Shown here: positions 1 through 10,722 of the stretch, piece by piece | Position numbering within the stretch: the stretch's first letter is position 1 | How the letters are laid out: each line of letters opens with the position of its first letter | Assembly: GCF_016899725.1 (NCBI RefSeq) | Contig: NZ_JACLYU010000004.1 | Location: 57,215-121,214, forward strand | DNA length: 64,000 nucleotides | Source of the DNA: Bifidobacterium pullorum subsp. saeculare | GTDB taxonomy: Bacteria > Actinomycetota > Actinomycetes > Actinomycetales > Bifidobacteriaceae | Direction: 5' to 3' | The notes under the pieces: generated by a model | Told to the model about the DNA's origin: nothing | Database searches by the model: none | What the model saw: the letters and a program-made list of their open reading frames with translations, nothing else | Position numbers and translations under genes: made by a program

Positions 1-126
1 GACGTCGTTCTCGCCGTCCTCGATGCGCCGCGCCAGCTCCTCGATGGCCTGCGGCTGGTCTCCGGAGGGCCGGTACGGCGATTTGACCACGAAGGGCCTG
101 CTGCTGCGTTCGATGTTCGTTCCCAT
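1..126 (-). CDS. uvrB: UvrABC system protein B, N-terminal fragment (cut by window edge)
   Basis: Only the first 42 codons lie in the window, starting at an ATG at 126 and running off the left edge. The peptide contains the segment SPYRPSGDQPQAIEELARRI, which matches the conserved N-terminus of UvrB just before the helicase Walker A region. UvrB is the damage-verification helicase of nucleotide excision repair. It lies 35 bp downstream of coaE on the same strand, so the two are probably co-transcribed. No SOS box is visible in the short gap. The call rests on the N-terminal signature alone. Confidence 0.85.
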   Translation of the reverse strand, partial: MGTNIERSSRPFVVKSPYRPSGDQPQAIEELARRIEDGENDV

Positions 127-161
127 GCCTCGTGCCTTCCTGCGGCCCGCCGGCCGCGCCC

Positions 162-788
162 CTATGCCTCCGCCTCGGCCTGCCACCGCACCACCAGTGT
201 ATCGACCTGCTCGCACATCCGCGCCATCGGCTGGGTGGAGTCGATGATGACGTCGGCGATGGCCTCGCGCTCGGCCCGGGTGCCCTGGTGGCGGATGCGG
301 TCGCGCGCCTGCCGCTCGCTCATGCCGCGCGTGGCCACCATGCGGCGGATGCGCGTGGCCTCGGGCGCCTCGACGGAGACGATGTGGTCGAAGCGGAAGG
401 GCAGGTCGGCGAGCACCTCCGCCAGCAGGGGCACGTCGTGGACGACGATGGCGTGGGGATGGCCCGAGGCGGCGTCCGCCCGTTCGGCGCGGGCTACGGC
501 CTGGTAGATGAGCGGATGCTCGATGGCGTCGAGGCGTTCCCTGGCGCCGGGGGCGGCGTCGGGACCGAACACGCGTTCGGCGACCCAGGCGCGGTCGAGC
601 GTGCCGTCGGGGCCGATGGCGTCCGGGCCGAACGCGGCGGCGATCGCCGGCAGCGCCGCTCCCCCGGGTTCGACGACCTGCCGTGCCAGCGCGTCGTAGT
701 CGATGTGCAGGCAGCCGCGTTCGCGCAGCCGGGCGGCCACCGTGCTTTTGCCGGCGGCGATGCCCCCGGTCAGGCCGATGCGGATCAT
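162..788 (-). CDS. coaE: Dephospho-CoA kinase
   Basis: This 208-aa protein catalyses the last step of coenzyme A synthesis, ATP-dependent 3'-phosphorylation of dephospho-CoA. The P-loop GLTGGIAAGKST is at residues 5-16, and the conserved acidic/His segment HIDYDALARQVV follows at about 28-39. Further family segments are HPLIYQAV and VPLLAE. The ATG at 788 is preceded by a GGGGAAG ribosome-binding site. The length is typical for the family. It lies between rpsA (upstream) and uvrB (downstream), all on the minus strand; the hairpin at 819-850 separates it from rpsA. Confidence 0.95.
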   Translation of the reverse strand: MIRIGLTGGIAAGKSTVAARLRERGCLHIDYDALARQVVEPGGAALPAIAAAFGPDAIGPDGTLDRAWVAERVFGPDAAPGARERLDAIEHPLIYQAVARAERADAASGHPHAIVVHDVPLLAEVLADLPFRFDHIVSVEAPEATRIRRMVATRGMSERQARDRIRHQGTRAEREAIADVIIDSTQPMARMCEQVDTLVVRWQAEAEA

Positions 789-818
789 CGCTTCCCCTTG
801 TCCCCCGTCCTATGGGAA

Positions 819-850
819 TGCCCGGCCCCCGCGAGGCGGGGACCGGGCAT
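819..850 (-). terminator. Terminator of rpsA
   Basis: A near-perfect inverted repeat with 15-nt arms and a single mismatch (loop GAG) lies 26 bp after the rpsA stop codon. There is no clear U-tract, which is common for GC-rich actinobacterial terminators. It may only partly separate rpsA from coaE. Confidence 0.7.
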
Positions 851-876
851 GAGGTCAGGCGCTATGCCTTATGCGC

Positions 877-2349
877 TCACTTGCCGAGCAGCTGATCGCG
901 CAGGGCGGCCAGCTGGTCGGAGTCAGCGAGGGTGCCGGTGGAGGTGGACTCGGAGGAGTAGTTGGAGACCTCCTCGACGCGCTCCTCCTTGGGGCCCTGG
1001 CCATCGGCGGCCGCGGACTCGGCGGCATGCTCGATCTCGTTGGCCACGAACGCCTTGTGCTGCTCCCACAGGTCGTGGGCGGCCGCGTACTGGGCCTCCC
1101 ACTCCTCGCGCTGCTTCTCGAAGCCGGGGATCCACTCGTTGGTCTCCGGGTCGAAGCCCTCGGGGTACTTGTAGTTGCCCTGCTCGTCGTACTCGGCCGG
1201 CATGCCGTACAGCGCCGGATCGAAGTCCTCGGAGGCCGGGTCGACGGAGTCGTTGGCCTGCTTGAGGGACAGGGAGATGCGGCGGCGGTCCAGGTCGACG
1301 TCGATGACCTTGACGAACACGGTCTCGCCCGGCTTGACCACGGTCTCCGGGTTCTCGACGTGACGGTTGGCGAGCTCGGAGATGTGCACCAGGCCCTCGA
1401 TGCCGTCCTCGACGGAGACGAACACGCCGAACTGCACGATCTTGGTGACCTTGCCCTTGACGATCTGGCCGGGGACGTGGGTGCGGGCGAAGCGCTGCCA
1501 CGGATCCTCCTGGGTGGCCTTGAGCGACAGGGAGATGCGCTCGCGGTCCAGATCGACGTCGAGCACCTCGACGGTGACCTTGTCGCCGACCTTGACGACC
1601 TCGGACGGGTGGTCGATGTGCTTCCAGGACAGCTCGGAGACGTGGATCAGGCCGTCCACGCCGCCCAGGTCGACGAATGCGCCGAAGTTGACGATGGAGG
1701 AGACCACGCCCTCGCGGATCTGGCCCTTCTTGAGCTGCGAGAGGAAGGTCTCGCGCACCTCGGACTGGGTCTCCTCGAGGTACTGGCGGCGGGACAGGAC
1801 CACGTTGTTGCGGTTCTTGTCGAGCTCGAGGATCTTGGCCTGGATCTTCTGGCCGATGTACGGGGTGAGGTCGCGTACGCGGCGCATCTCGACGAGCGAG
1901 GCCGGCAGGAAGCCACGCAGGCCGATGTCCACGATGAGGCCGCCCTTGACGGCTTCGATGACGGTGCCCTCGACGACGCCGTCGACTTCCTTGATCTTCT
2001 CGATGTCGCCCCAGGCGCGCTCGTACTGGGCGCGCTTCTTGGACAGGATCAGACGGCCTTCCTTGTCCTCCTTGGTGACGACAAGGGCCTCGATCTGGTC
2101 GCCGACCTGGACGACCTCGTCGGGATCGACGTCCTTCTTGATGGAAAGCTCGCGGGAGGGGATGACGCCCTCGGTCTTGTAGCCGATGTCCACGAGGACC
2201 TCGTCGTGATCGATCTTGACGACGGTGCCCTCGACCAGATCACCATCGTCGAAGTTCTTGATGGTGGAATCGACTGCCTTGATGAAATCCTCCTCAGTGC
2301 CGATGTCGTTGATGGCGACCTTGGTGATCTCAGTGTTGTTCTCTGCCAT
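877..2349 (-). CDS. rpsA: 30S ribosomal protein S1
   Basis: This 490-aa protein binds mRNA on the 30S subunit and helps initiate translation. Four S1 (OB-fold) repeats can be read at about residues 36-105, 123-190, 208-276 and 293-361. The typical phrases are present, such as GAFVDLGGVDGLIHVSEL and FGVFVSVEDGIEGLVHISEL. Four repeats is the usual actinobacterial form, against six in E. coli. The acidic C-terminal tail (about 365-490) is non-conserved and rich in Glu/Ala. The start MAENNTEITKVAI at 2349 fits the family. The 150-bp gap to folD is AT-richer than its surroundings and should hold the promoter. Confidence 0.97.
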   Translation of the reverse strand: MAENNTEITKVAINDIGTEEDFIKAVDSTIKNFDDGDLVEGTVVKIDHDEVLVDIGYKTEGVIPSRELSIKKDVDPDEVVQVGDQIEALVVTKEDKEGRLILSKKRAQYERAWGDIEKIKEVDGVVEGTVIEAVKGGLIVDIGLRGFLPASLVEMRRVRDLTPYIGQKIQAKILELDKNRNNVVLSRRQYLEETQSEVRETFLSQLKKGQIREGVVSSIVNFGAFVDLGGVDGLIHVSELSWKHIDHPSEVVKVGDKVTVEVLDVDLDRERISLSLKATQEDPWQRFARTHVPGQIVKGKVTKIVQFGVFVSVEDGIEGLVHISELANRHVENPETVVKPGETVFVKVIDVDLDRRRISLSLKQANDSVDPASEDFDPALYGMPAEYDEQGNYKYPEGFDPETNEWIPGFEKQREEWEAQYAAAHDLWEQHKAFVANEIEHAAESAAADGQGPKEERVEEVSNYSSESTSTGTLADSDQLAALRDQLLGK

Positions 2350-2499
2350 GTAGGTAATGGTTTCTCAATAGTGGATGGATAATGATTCGATATTCAGTTA
2401 TGAGGTCCGTATGCGCCGGGCACACAAAAGCCCAGAATACTAGGGAGCGTGCCCAAGCAATCCGGGCGTGTCGCGCGGCCGGGCGCCCGGCCGCGGACG

Positions 2500-3381
2500 C
2501 TACGCGGTCAGCCGGCGCTCGGCGATGGAGACGACGTTCTCGAGCAGCATCGCGCGGGTCATCGGCCCGACGCCGCCGGGGTTGGGCGTGTAGGCCGAGG
2601 ACTTGGGGTAGCAGGCGGGGTCCACGTCGCCCTTGATGCGCCAGCGGCCGGCCTGCCCGTCCCAGACGCGGCTGACGCCGACGTCGACGAGCACGGCCCC
2701 CTCGGCCACCATGTCCGGGGTGACGAAGCCGGCGGAGCCGACCGCGGCGACGATGACGTCGGCGCGGCGCGTGTGGGCGGCGATGTCGCGGGTGCCGGTG
2801 TGGCACAGCGTGACCGTGGCGTTGATGTCGCGGCGGGCGAGCATCAGGCCGATGGTGCGGCCGATGGTGATGCCGCGGCCGAGCACGCACACCTCCTTGC
2901 CGTCCAGGTCGATGCCGCCGCGCTCGAGCAGCGCGATGACGCCGCGCGGGGTGCATGGCAGCGGCGTGGCGGGCCAGCCGTCGAGGTGGAGCACGAGCTC
3001 GCCCAAGTTGGCCGGGTGCATGCCGTCGGCGTCCTTGGCGGGGTCGATGAGGCCGATGATCCGGTCCTGGTCGACGTCCGCGGGCAGTGGCAGCTGCACG
3101 ATGAAGCCGGTGCAGGCCGGGTCCTCGTTGAGGGAGCGGACGGCGTCGGCGATGGCGGCCTCGGAGGCGTCGGCGGGCAGGTCGCGGCGGATGGAGCGGA
3201 TGCCCACCTGCCCGCAGTCGGCGTGTTTGCCGGCCACGTAGCGCACGGAGCCGGGGTCCGCGCCGACGAGCAGCGTGCCCAGCCCGGGAGCCACGCCGTG
3301 TTCCTTGAGCCGGGCGACGCGGTCGGCCAGGTCAGCCTTGATCGCGGCGGCCGCGGCCTTGCCATCGAGCTTCACCGTCAT
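2500..3381 (-). CDS. folD: Bifunctional methylenetetrahydrofolate dehydrogenase / methenyltetrahydrofolate cyclohydrolase
   Basis: FolD (293 aa) interconverts 5,10-methylene-THF and 10-formyl-THF through its NADP-dependent dehydrogenase and cyclohydrolase activities. Family signatures are present: QLPLPADVD, the segment around [13 protein letters not shown], the nucleotide-binding [16 protein letters not shown] and the C-terminal [13 protein letters not shown] longer reading frame begins at 3420. I prefer the ATG at 3381 ([12 protein letters not shown]) because AAAGGA lies just upstream and FolD proteins normally start this way. It is followed by the rpsA promoter region. Confidence 0.95.
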   Translation of the reverse strand: MTVKLDGKAAAAAIKADLADRVARLKEHGVAPGLGTLLVGADPGSVRYVAGKHADCGQVGIRSIRRDLPADASEAAIADAVRSLNEDPACTGFIVQLPLPADVDQDRIIGLIDPAKDADGMHPANLGELVLHLDGWPATPLPCTPRGVIALLERGGIDLDGKEVCVLGRGITIGRTIGLMLARRDINATVTLCHTGTRDIAAHTRRADVIVAAVGSAGFVTPDMVAEGAVLVDVGVSRVWDGQAGRWRIKGDVDPACYPKSSAYTPNPGGVGPMTRAMLLENVVSIAERRLTA

Positions 3382-3507
3382 GCTTGCACGGTCCTTTCCA
3401 TGTGAGGTGACTGGGTGCATTGTAGGCTATCGTTGAAGCCGATGGGCTGGCTTCCCCATCGGTTGTGCTTATGACCGGCTCAAAGACGTTCCCGGAAGGC
3501 GGAACTC

Positions 3508-4653
3508 ATGGACATTCACGCGCATTGGACGAAGCGTCTGGCCGCGGCGCTGGCCGCGGCGGCCGCGGTGGCGGCGCTGGCCGCCTGCGGCTCGCCCACG
3601 GGGCAGGGAGGTCAGACGGACCCGGACAAGAAATCGGGGCAGGTGCCGGTGCCGAACGGACCGATCGTGGTGGTCGCCTCGGTCAACCAGTGGGGCTCGC
3701 TGGCCGAGGAGATCGGCGGCGAGGACGTGCAGGTCACCTCCGTGCTCTCCTCCACCGGCGTGGACGCGCACGGCTTCGAACCGAAGGCCGCCGACCGGGC
3801 CGCGCTCTCGCGCGCGGACGTGGTGGTGGCCAACGGCGCCGGCTATGACGCCTGGGCCACGAAGTCGCTGCGCCAGGACGTCCTGCTCGTCTCCGCGGCG
3901 GATATGGTGGGCGCCATGGAGGGCGACAACCCCCATCTGTGGTTCTCCAAGGATGCGCGCGCCGCGATGGCCAAGGAGCTGGCGGATGCGTTCGCCAAGG
4001 AGCGGCCGGGCAAGGCGAAGGACTTCCAGCGACGGCTCGAGGCGTGGCAGGGCCGCGAGAATCGGTTGGACGAGCTCACCGACGGCTTCGCGAAGGCGGA
4101 CAAGGGCGCCTCCTACGCGGCCACCGAGGCCGTGGCCCATTATCTCATGGCCGACCTGGGCTTCGAGGACGTCACCCCCACCGGCTACGCGCAGGCGGTC
4201 GCCTCCGAGGGCGAGCCGGCGCCCGCCGACCTCAAGGACTTCCAGGAGGTGCTCAAACGGCACGAGGCGTCGCTGCTCATCGACAACCCGCAGGAAGCCT
4301 CCGACGCGGCGGGCATGATCGTCGACGCGGCCGGGCAGGCGCAGGTGCCGGTGATGGACGTCAGCGAGCAGATGCCCGGCGACCATGCGACGCTTGTCGG
4401 CTGGATCAACGCACTGGTCAACCAGATCATCGACAAGGTCGATCCCTCCTACGGATGTGATCAGGCCGACGAATCCGACGGGACCGACGGCGCCGGCGAA
4501 TCCGACCCGTCCGGCGAGGCCGGCGGGTCCGACCACGCCGAGTCGGCCGACGGCGCGGACGGGAAGGACCAGGAGGCCATCGGACGCGTCTGCCCGGCGG
4601 ACGGCGCCGACGCGCAGGGCCAGCCGGACCAGCGGAGCGACCAGGACGAATGA
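3508..4653 (+). CDS. Metal (probably zinc) ABC transporter substrate-binding lipoprotein
   Basis: This 381-aa protein is a cluster A-I (ZnuA/AdcA-type) solute-binding protein. It has a lipoprotein signal peptide with lipobox LAAC (Cys27), so it should be anchored outside the membrane. Candidate metal-ligand histidines sit in DAHGFEPKAAD and DNPHLWFSKDA. The C-terminus (about 320-381) is a low-complexity tail rich in Asp, Gly and Ser, unlike the His-rich loop of many ZnuA proteins. The ATG at 3508 has a GGAAGGCGGA ribosome-binding site. The ATPase and permease genes follow. Zinc is inferred from the family and the Zur-like operator downstream; manganese is possible. Confidence 0.88.
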   Translation: MDIHAHWTKRLAAALAAAAAVAALAACGSPTGQGGQTDPDKKSGQVPVPNGPIVVVASVNQWGSLAEEIGGEDVQVTSVLSSTGVDAHGFEPKAADRAALSRADVVVANGAGYDAWATKSLRQDVLLVSAADMVGAMEGDNPHLWFSKDARAAMAKELADAFAKERPGKAKDFQRRLEAWQGRENRLDELTDGFAKADKGASYAATEAVAHYLMADLGFEDVTPTGYAQAVASEGEPAPADLKDFQEVLKRHEASLLIDNPQEASDAAGMIVDAAGQAQVPVMDVSEQMPGDHATLVGWINALVNQIIDKVDPSYGCDQADESDGTDGAGESDPSGEAGGSDHAESADGADGKDQEAIGRVCPADGADAQGQPDQRSDQDE

Positions 4654-4681
4654 GCCGGGAGGGAACGCCCGGTCATCGCTT

Positions 4682-4700
4682 ACTGAGAATGGTTGTCAGT
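4682..4700. promoter_or_regulatory. Zur-like operator between the binding-protein and ATPase genes
   Basis: A 19-bp imperfect palindrome, ACTGAGAATGGTTGTCAGT, matches in 7 of 9 arm positions and resembles actinobacterial Zur boxes of the TGANAATGATTNTCA type. It lies 29 bp after the lipoprotein stop codon and 22 bp before the ATPase start. The placement suggests separate zinc-responsive control of the ATPase-permease pair. Assignment to Zur is inference. Confidence 0.6.
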
Positions 4701-4722
4701 ACCGCTTGAGAGGATGGGCGCC

Positions 4723-5607
4723 ATGACCATCCATTCCACACAACGATCCGACGACTGCATCGTGTTCCGCGACGCGGCCGTCACCCGCGGAGGCCGTCTC
4801 ATCTGGCAGCACGGCGACTTCGCGATTCCTCAAGGCTCGGTCACCGCCATCGTCGGCACGAACGGCACCGGCAAGACCACGATGATGATGGCCGAGCTCG
4901 GCCTGGTGCCGCTGAGCCACGGCTCGGTGACGGTGCTGGGCAAGCCGGCCGGCGCGATGAACCGGCAGATCGGCTACGTGCCTCAGAGCTACGCCGCCGA
5001 CATCGACGCGAACCTCACCGCCGAGCAGTCGGTGCTGCTGGGACTGACGGGCACGCGCTTCGGCATCCGGCCGGTCACCAAGACCCAGCGCCAGGAGGCG
5101 GCCCAGGCGATGCGCTTCGTGGGCCTGGAGGGCAAGGAGCGCTACCGGCTGTCGGAGATGAGCGGCGGCATGCGCCAGCGCGTGGCCATCGCCCAGGCGC
5201 TGGTGTGCCGGCCCCGCCTGCTCATGCTCGACGAGCCGCTGGCGAACCTCGACCTCGCCTCCCAGCACGCGCTGGTGCATGTGCTCGCCCGGCTCAACCG
5301 GGAATACGGGATGACGATCCAGATGGTGGCCCACGACCTCAACATGCTGCTGCCGATCCTCACCGGCGCCGTGTACCTGCTCGACGGGCACCCACATTAT
5401 TCGGCAATGAACGAGGTGCTGGACTCGGATCTGCTCACCCACCTGTACGGCACCAGGGTGCAGGTCGTCACCACGCCGCAGGGCGACATGTTCGTCACGC
5501 CCTCCCCCGACCAGACGGGCGACGCGCCCGTGGACACGCATACGGCGGCCGAGGTGGTCGCCTTCCATCACCATGGCGCCGAGGCCGGCGCCGGCAGGGA
5601 GGACTGA
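4723..5607 (+). CDS. Metal ABC transporter ATP-binding protein
   Basis: This is the 294-aa ATPase of the metal importer. Walker A is GTNGTGKTT at about residues 45-53, the ABC signature is LSEMSGGMRQRVAIAQAL, and Walker B is LLMLDEPLANLD. The H-loop is in MVAHDLNML. The C-terminal tail is His-rich (AFHHHGAE), as in some zinc transporter ATPases. I chose the ATG at 4723 because GAGAGGA precedes it; a TTG at 4693 is in frame but overlaps the operator. The permease gene follows after one base. Confidence 0.92.
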   Translation: MTIHSTQRSDDCIVFRDAAVTRGGRLIWQHGDFAIPQGSVTAIVGTNGTGKTTMMMAELGLVPLSHGSVTVLGKPAGAMNRQIGYVPQSYAADIDANLTAEQSVLLGLTGTRFGIRPVTKTQRQEAAQAMRFVGLEGKERYRLSEMSGGMRQRVAIAQALVCRPRLLMLDEPLANLDLASQHALVHVLARLNREYGMTIQMVAHDLNMLLPILTGAVYLLDGHPHYSAMNEVLDSDLLTHLYGTRVQVVTTPQGDMFVTPSPDQTGDAPVDTHTAAEVVAFHHHGAEAGAGRED

Positions 5608-5608
5608 C

Positions 5609-6445
5609 ATGGGCAAGGGCATCGGATTCGCATTCGACCCGGACTGGATGGACGTGCTCACCGCGCCGTTCATGGCCAACGCCTTCGCGGCGGGGCTGTG
5701 CATCGCGGTCGCGGCCGGCGCCATGGGGTATTTCACGATCGCGCGCAAATCCACGTTCGCGGCGCACGCGCTGGCGCACATCGGGCTGCCCGGCGCCACC
5801 GGCGCGGTGCTGCTGGGGCTGCCGGTCTCCCTGGGCATGGGCGTGTTCGCGCTGGGCGGGGCGCTGGTCATCGGCGCGCTGGGGCGCAAGGTCTCGGAGC
5901 GTGACATCGCCACCGGCACCGTGCTCGCCTTCGCCACCGGCCTGGGCCTGTTCTTCGCGCGGCTGTCCTCCTCGGCCAGCTCGCAGATGCAGTCCATCCT
6001 CTTCGGCTCCATCCTGACCATCAGCGACGGGCAGGTGCTCGGCTTCGCGGTGTTCGACGTGCTGCTGCTGCTCGTGCTGGCCGTCATCTACCGGCCGCTG
6101 CTGTTCAGCTCGCTCGACGAGCAGGTGGCGCGGGCCAAGGGCGTGCCGGTGGGGCTGATGAACGTCGCGTTCATGGCCATCATGGCCGGCGTCATCACCA
6201 TCGCCGTGCCGGCGGTGGGCACGCTGCTCATCTTCGCGCTGGTCATCACGCCGGCCGCCACCGGCAACATCGTGGCCCGCTCGCCGTTCAAGGCGATGCT
6301 GGTCGCCTCCGTGCTGTGCCTGGTGTCCATCTGGGGCGGCCTGGTGCTGTCGGCGATGTTCCCCGCTCCCCCGAGCTTCATCATCGTGACGCTGTCCACG
6401 CTGTTCTGGGCGATCGCGCGGGGCGTGCAGCACCTGCGGCGCTGA
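5609..6445 (+). CDS. Metal ABC transporter permease (ABC-3 family)
   Basis: This 278-aa membrane protein of the ZnuB/AdcB/MntB family has about eight hydrophobic segments. The family-typical stretch FAAHALAHIGLPGATGAVLLGLP is present, as is VPAVGTLLIFALVITPAATG. The ATG at 5609 sits one base after the ATPase stop, with GGGAGGA upstream, indicating translational coupling. It forms the membrane channel for the binding protein encoded at 3508. It is convergent with ispF, with a hairpin between them. Confidence 0.92.
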   Translation: MGKGIGFAFDPDWMDVLTAPFMANAFAAGLCIAVAAGAMGYFTIARKSTFAAHALAHIGLPGATGAVLLGLPVSLGMGVFALGGALVIGALGRKVSERDIATGTVLAFATGLGLFFARLSSSASSQMQSILFGSILTISDGQVLGFAVFDVLLLLVLAVIYRPLLFSSLDEQVARAKGVPVGLMNVAFMAIMAGVITIAVPAVGTLLIFALVITPAATGNIVARSPFKAMLVASVLCLVSIWGGLVLSAMFPAPPSFIIVTLSTLFWAIARGVQHLRR

Positions 6446-6458
6446 CCGGCCAGCGCCG
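6437..6458. terminator. Hairpin between convergent permease and ispF genes
   Basis: An 8-bp GC stem (CGGCGCTG / CAGCGCCG) with a 6-nt loop overlaps the permease stop codon and lies just before the ispF stop. It could terminate transcription in both directions. There is no U-tract. Confidence 0.45.
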
Positions 6459-6460
6459 GC

Positions 6461-6952
6461 TCAGTCGACCAGGGCGGTGGCGATGGCGGCCAGCCCCCGC
6501 CCCTCGCCGGCGAAGCCGAGGCCGTCGGTGGTCGTGGCGGTCAGCGAGACCGGGCAGCCGGCGGCGCAGGACAGCGCCGCCTCGGCCTCGGCGCGGCGCG
6601 TGGCCATGCGCGGACGGTTGCCGATCACCGTCACCGAGGCGGACAGCGGCGTGCGTCCATGGGCGTTGAGATGGGCGACGGTCTCGCGCAGCATCGCCAA
6701 GCCGTGCATGCCGGCGCCATGCGCGCCGGAACCGACGCCGAACAGGCCGCCGATGTCGCCCAGGCGTGCCGCGGACAGGAACGCGTCGATGAGGGCGTGC
6801 ACGGCCACGTCGCCGTCGGAATCCCCCTCGATGCCCTCGCCTCCGGCGAGCGGCTCCTGCCATCTGAGGCCGGCGAGCCACAGCTCGCGCCCACTGCCCG
6901 GCTCGGCGAACCGGTGGGCGTCGAAGCCCTGGCCGACGGCCGGCGCGCTCAC
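6461..6952 (-). CDS. ispF: 2-C-methyl-D-erythritol 2,4-cyclodiphosphate synthase
   Basis: IspF (163 aa) forms the cyclic diphosphate intermediate of the MEP isoprenoid pathway. Metal ligands are visible as GFDAHRF (Asp11, His13) and the His in SDGDVAVHALID (about His52). The C-terminal TTDGLGFAGEGRGL also matches. The usual GDIG-HFPDTD loop is altered to GDIGGLFGVGSGAHG. The start is GTG at 6952, overlapping the carD stop in a GTGA, so translation is coupled to carD. Confidence 0.93.
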   Translation of the reverse strand: MSAPAVGQGFDAHRFAEPGSGRELWLAGLRWQEPLAGGEGIEGDSDGDVAVHALIDAFLSAARLGDIGGLFGVGSGAHGAGMHGLAMLRETVAHLNAHGRTPLSASVTVIGNRPRMATRRAEAEAALSCAAGCPVSLTATTTDGLGFAGEGRGLAAIATALVD

Positions 6953-7542
6953 TTCTTGCGGGCCTTCTTCTCGGCCTCGAGGCGGGCCATCGTCTCGCTG
7001 GCCGGCTCCTCGGGGGCCTGGGTGTGGTGCTTCTCGTCGCCCGGCTGCGGTTCGGCGTAGCCGAGGTTGACGTCGAGCAGGCGCTGCGCCTCGGATTCCT
7101 CCATATGCTCGGACAGCGCGATCTCCGAGGTGAGGATGGAGCGCGCCTTGGTGAGCATGCGCTTCTCGCCGGCGGACAGGCCGTGCTCGTCCACGTTACG
7201 CTGGGCGAGGTCGCGCACCACCTCGGCGATCTTGTTGACGTCGCCGGTGGCGATCTTCTCCACGTTGAGCTTGTAGCGGCGCGACCAGTTCATCTCCTTC
7301 TCTACAACCGGGGTGCGCAGGATCTCGAAGACCTTCGCCACCTCGCCGGCGTCGACGATGTCACGCACGCCGACCTTCTTCACGTTGTCGACGGGCACGT
7401 TGATGACCAGACCGTCGGAGGACAGGACGGACAGCTGCAGGTACTGGCGGGTGACGCCCCTGACCGTGCGCTCGGTGACGGCCTCCACCTTCGCGGCGCC
7501 GTGGCGCGGATAGACAACCATGTCGCCGACCTTGTAAGTCAT
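6949..7542 (-). CDS. carD: CarD-family transcriptional regulator
   Basis: This 197-aa protein has an N-terminal RNA polymerase-interaction (TRCF-like) domain beginning MTYKVGDMVVYPRHGAAKVEA. The helical C-terminal domain contains WSRRYKLNVEKIATGDVNKIAEVVRDLAQR. CarD binds RNAP beta and stabilises open complexes at rRNA and other promoters. The C-terminus carries a charged extension (about 160-197) beyond the mycobacterial length. The start at 7542 has GGAGGATCC upstream, and a CATAAT -10 candidate sits at 7579-7584 on the minus strand. ispF is co-transcribed downstream, the usual carD-ispF pairing in actinobacteria. Confidence 0.93.
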   Translation of the reverse strand: MTYKVGDMVVYPRHGAAKVEAVTERTVRGVTRQYLQLSVLSSDGLVINVPVDNVKKVGVRDIVDAGEVAKVFEILRTPVVEKEMNWSRRYKLNVEKIATGDVNKIAEVVRDLAQRNVDEHGLSAGEKRMLTKARSILTSEIALSEHMEESEAQRLLDVNLGYAEPQPGDEKHHTQAPEEPASETMARLEAEKKARKK

Positions 7543-7687
7543 GGATCCTCCGATAGGTAGAGATAACGAGCCTCAAGGATTATGCCAAGCGGCGCGGACA
7601 GCGCGCCGTGCACGGGCCGTGAGCGCTCACGACACTCCCGCGGCGCCAAAACGCGCGGGGCGGGCGCGCGGGCGCGCCAAGGCCGTC

Positions 7688-7693
7688 TACACT
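7688..7693 (+). promoter_or_regulatory. -10 box of glgB (probable leaderless transcript)
   Basis: TACACT ends 8 nt before the glgB ATG at 7702, which would place the transcription start at or next to the start codon. No good -35 is visible. Confidence 0.5.
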
Positions 7694-7701
7694 ATGGGGA
7701 C

Positions 7702-9960
<2,259 letters not shown>

Positions 9961-9972
9961 AAGGGACACCCC

Positions 9973-10722
9973 ATGCTCACCGCTTCCTCACGCTCGTCCT
10001 CGACTCCGCGCACCGTGCTCGTGGTCGAGGACGAGCCGACGCTCGCCACGGCCATCGCCCAGCGCATCAGCGCCGAAGGGTGGACCGCCCGCGTGGCGGG
10101 CGACGGCGCCTCGGCGGTGCAGGCGGCCGCCCAGCTCAAGCCGGACCTGGTCATCATGGACATCATGCTGCCGATCATGGATGGCCTGGAGGCGACCAAG
10201 CGCATCGTGGCCGCCCGTCCGGTGCCGGTGCTCATCCTCACCGCCCGCGACGACGAGGCGGACAAGGTGACCGGACTGGGGGCCGGCGCGGACGATTACA
10301 TGACCAAGCCGTTCTCGATGCGCGAGCTCATCGCCCGCTGCAAGGCGCTGCTGCGCCGGGTGGAGCGGGCCAAGGTCATCGCGAAGAACGCGGAGAACGA
10401 GAAGCTGCTCGACTTCGGCCGTCTGGTCATCGACCCGGCGCAGCGTCTGGTCACGCTGGACGGGCAGGGCGTGCACCTGACCCCCACCGAGTTCGACCTG
10501 CTCGCCACGCTGGCGCGCAAGCCCAAGTCGGTGCTCACGCGTGAGAAGCTGCTCGAGGAGGTGTGGGACTGGGTGGACGCCTCCGGCACCCGCACGGTGG
10601 ACAGCCATGTCAAGGCGCTGCGCCATAAGCTCGGTTCCGCGATCATCCGCACCGTGCATGGCGTCGGCTACGCCTTCGAACCGCCCGAGGCCGACCCGGC
10701 CACGGGTTCGGACGAGCGATGA
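9973..10722 (+). CDS. OmpR/PhoB-family response regulator
   Basis: This 249-aa protein has a receiver domain with acidic pocket VVEDEP (about 17-22), phosphoacceptor Asp63 in DLVIMDIMLP, and the conserved Lys in MTKPFSMREL. A winged-helix DNA-binding domain follows, containing HLTPTEFDLLATLA and the C-terminal IIRTVHGVGYAFE. Its stop overlaps the start of the histidine kinase in ATGA, so the two form a cognate pair. The target regulon cannot be read from the sequence. Linkage to glgB is only 12 bp, but a role in glycogen control would be speculation. Confidence 0.92.
   Translation: MLTASSRSSSTPRTVLVVEDEPTLATAIAQRISAEGWTARVAGDGASAVQAAAQLKPDLVIMDIMLPIMDGLEATKRIVAARPVPVLILTARDDEADKVTGLGAGADDYMTKPFSMRELIARCKALLRRVERAKVIAKNAENEKLLDFGRLVIDPAQRLVTLDGQGVHLTPTEFDLLATLARKPKSVLTREKLLEEVWDWVDASGTRTVDSHVKALRHKLGSAIIRTVHGVGYAFEPPEADPATGSDER

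Noticed and set aside
871..2382. Long plus-strand open frame opposite rpsA
   Set aside because: GC-rich codon bias opens antisense frames; the minus strand carries clear S1 domains and a proper start.
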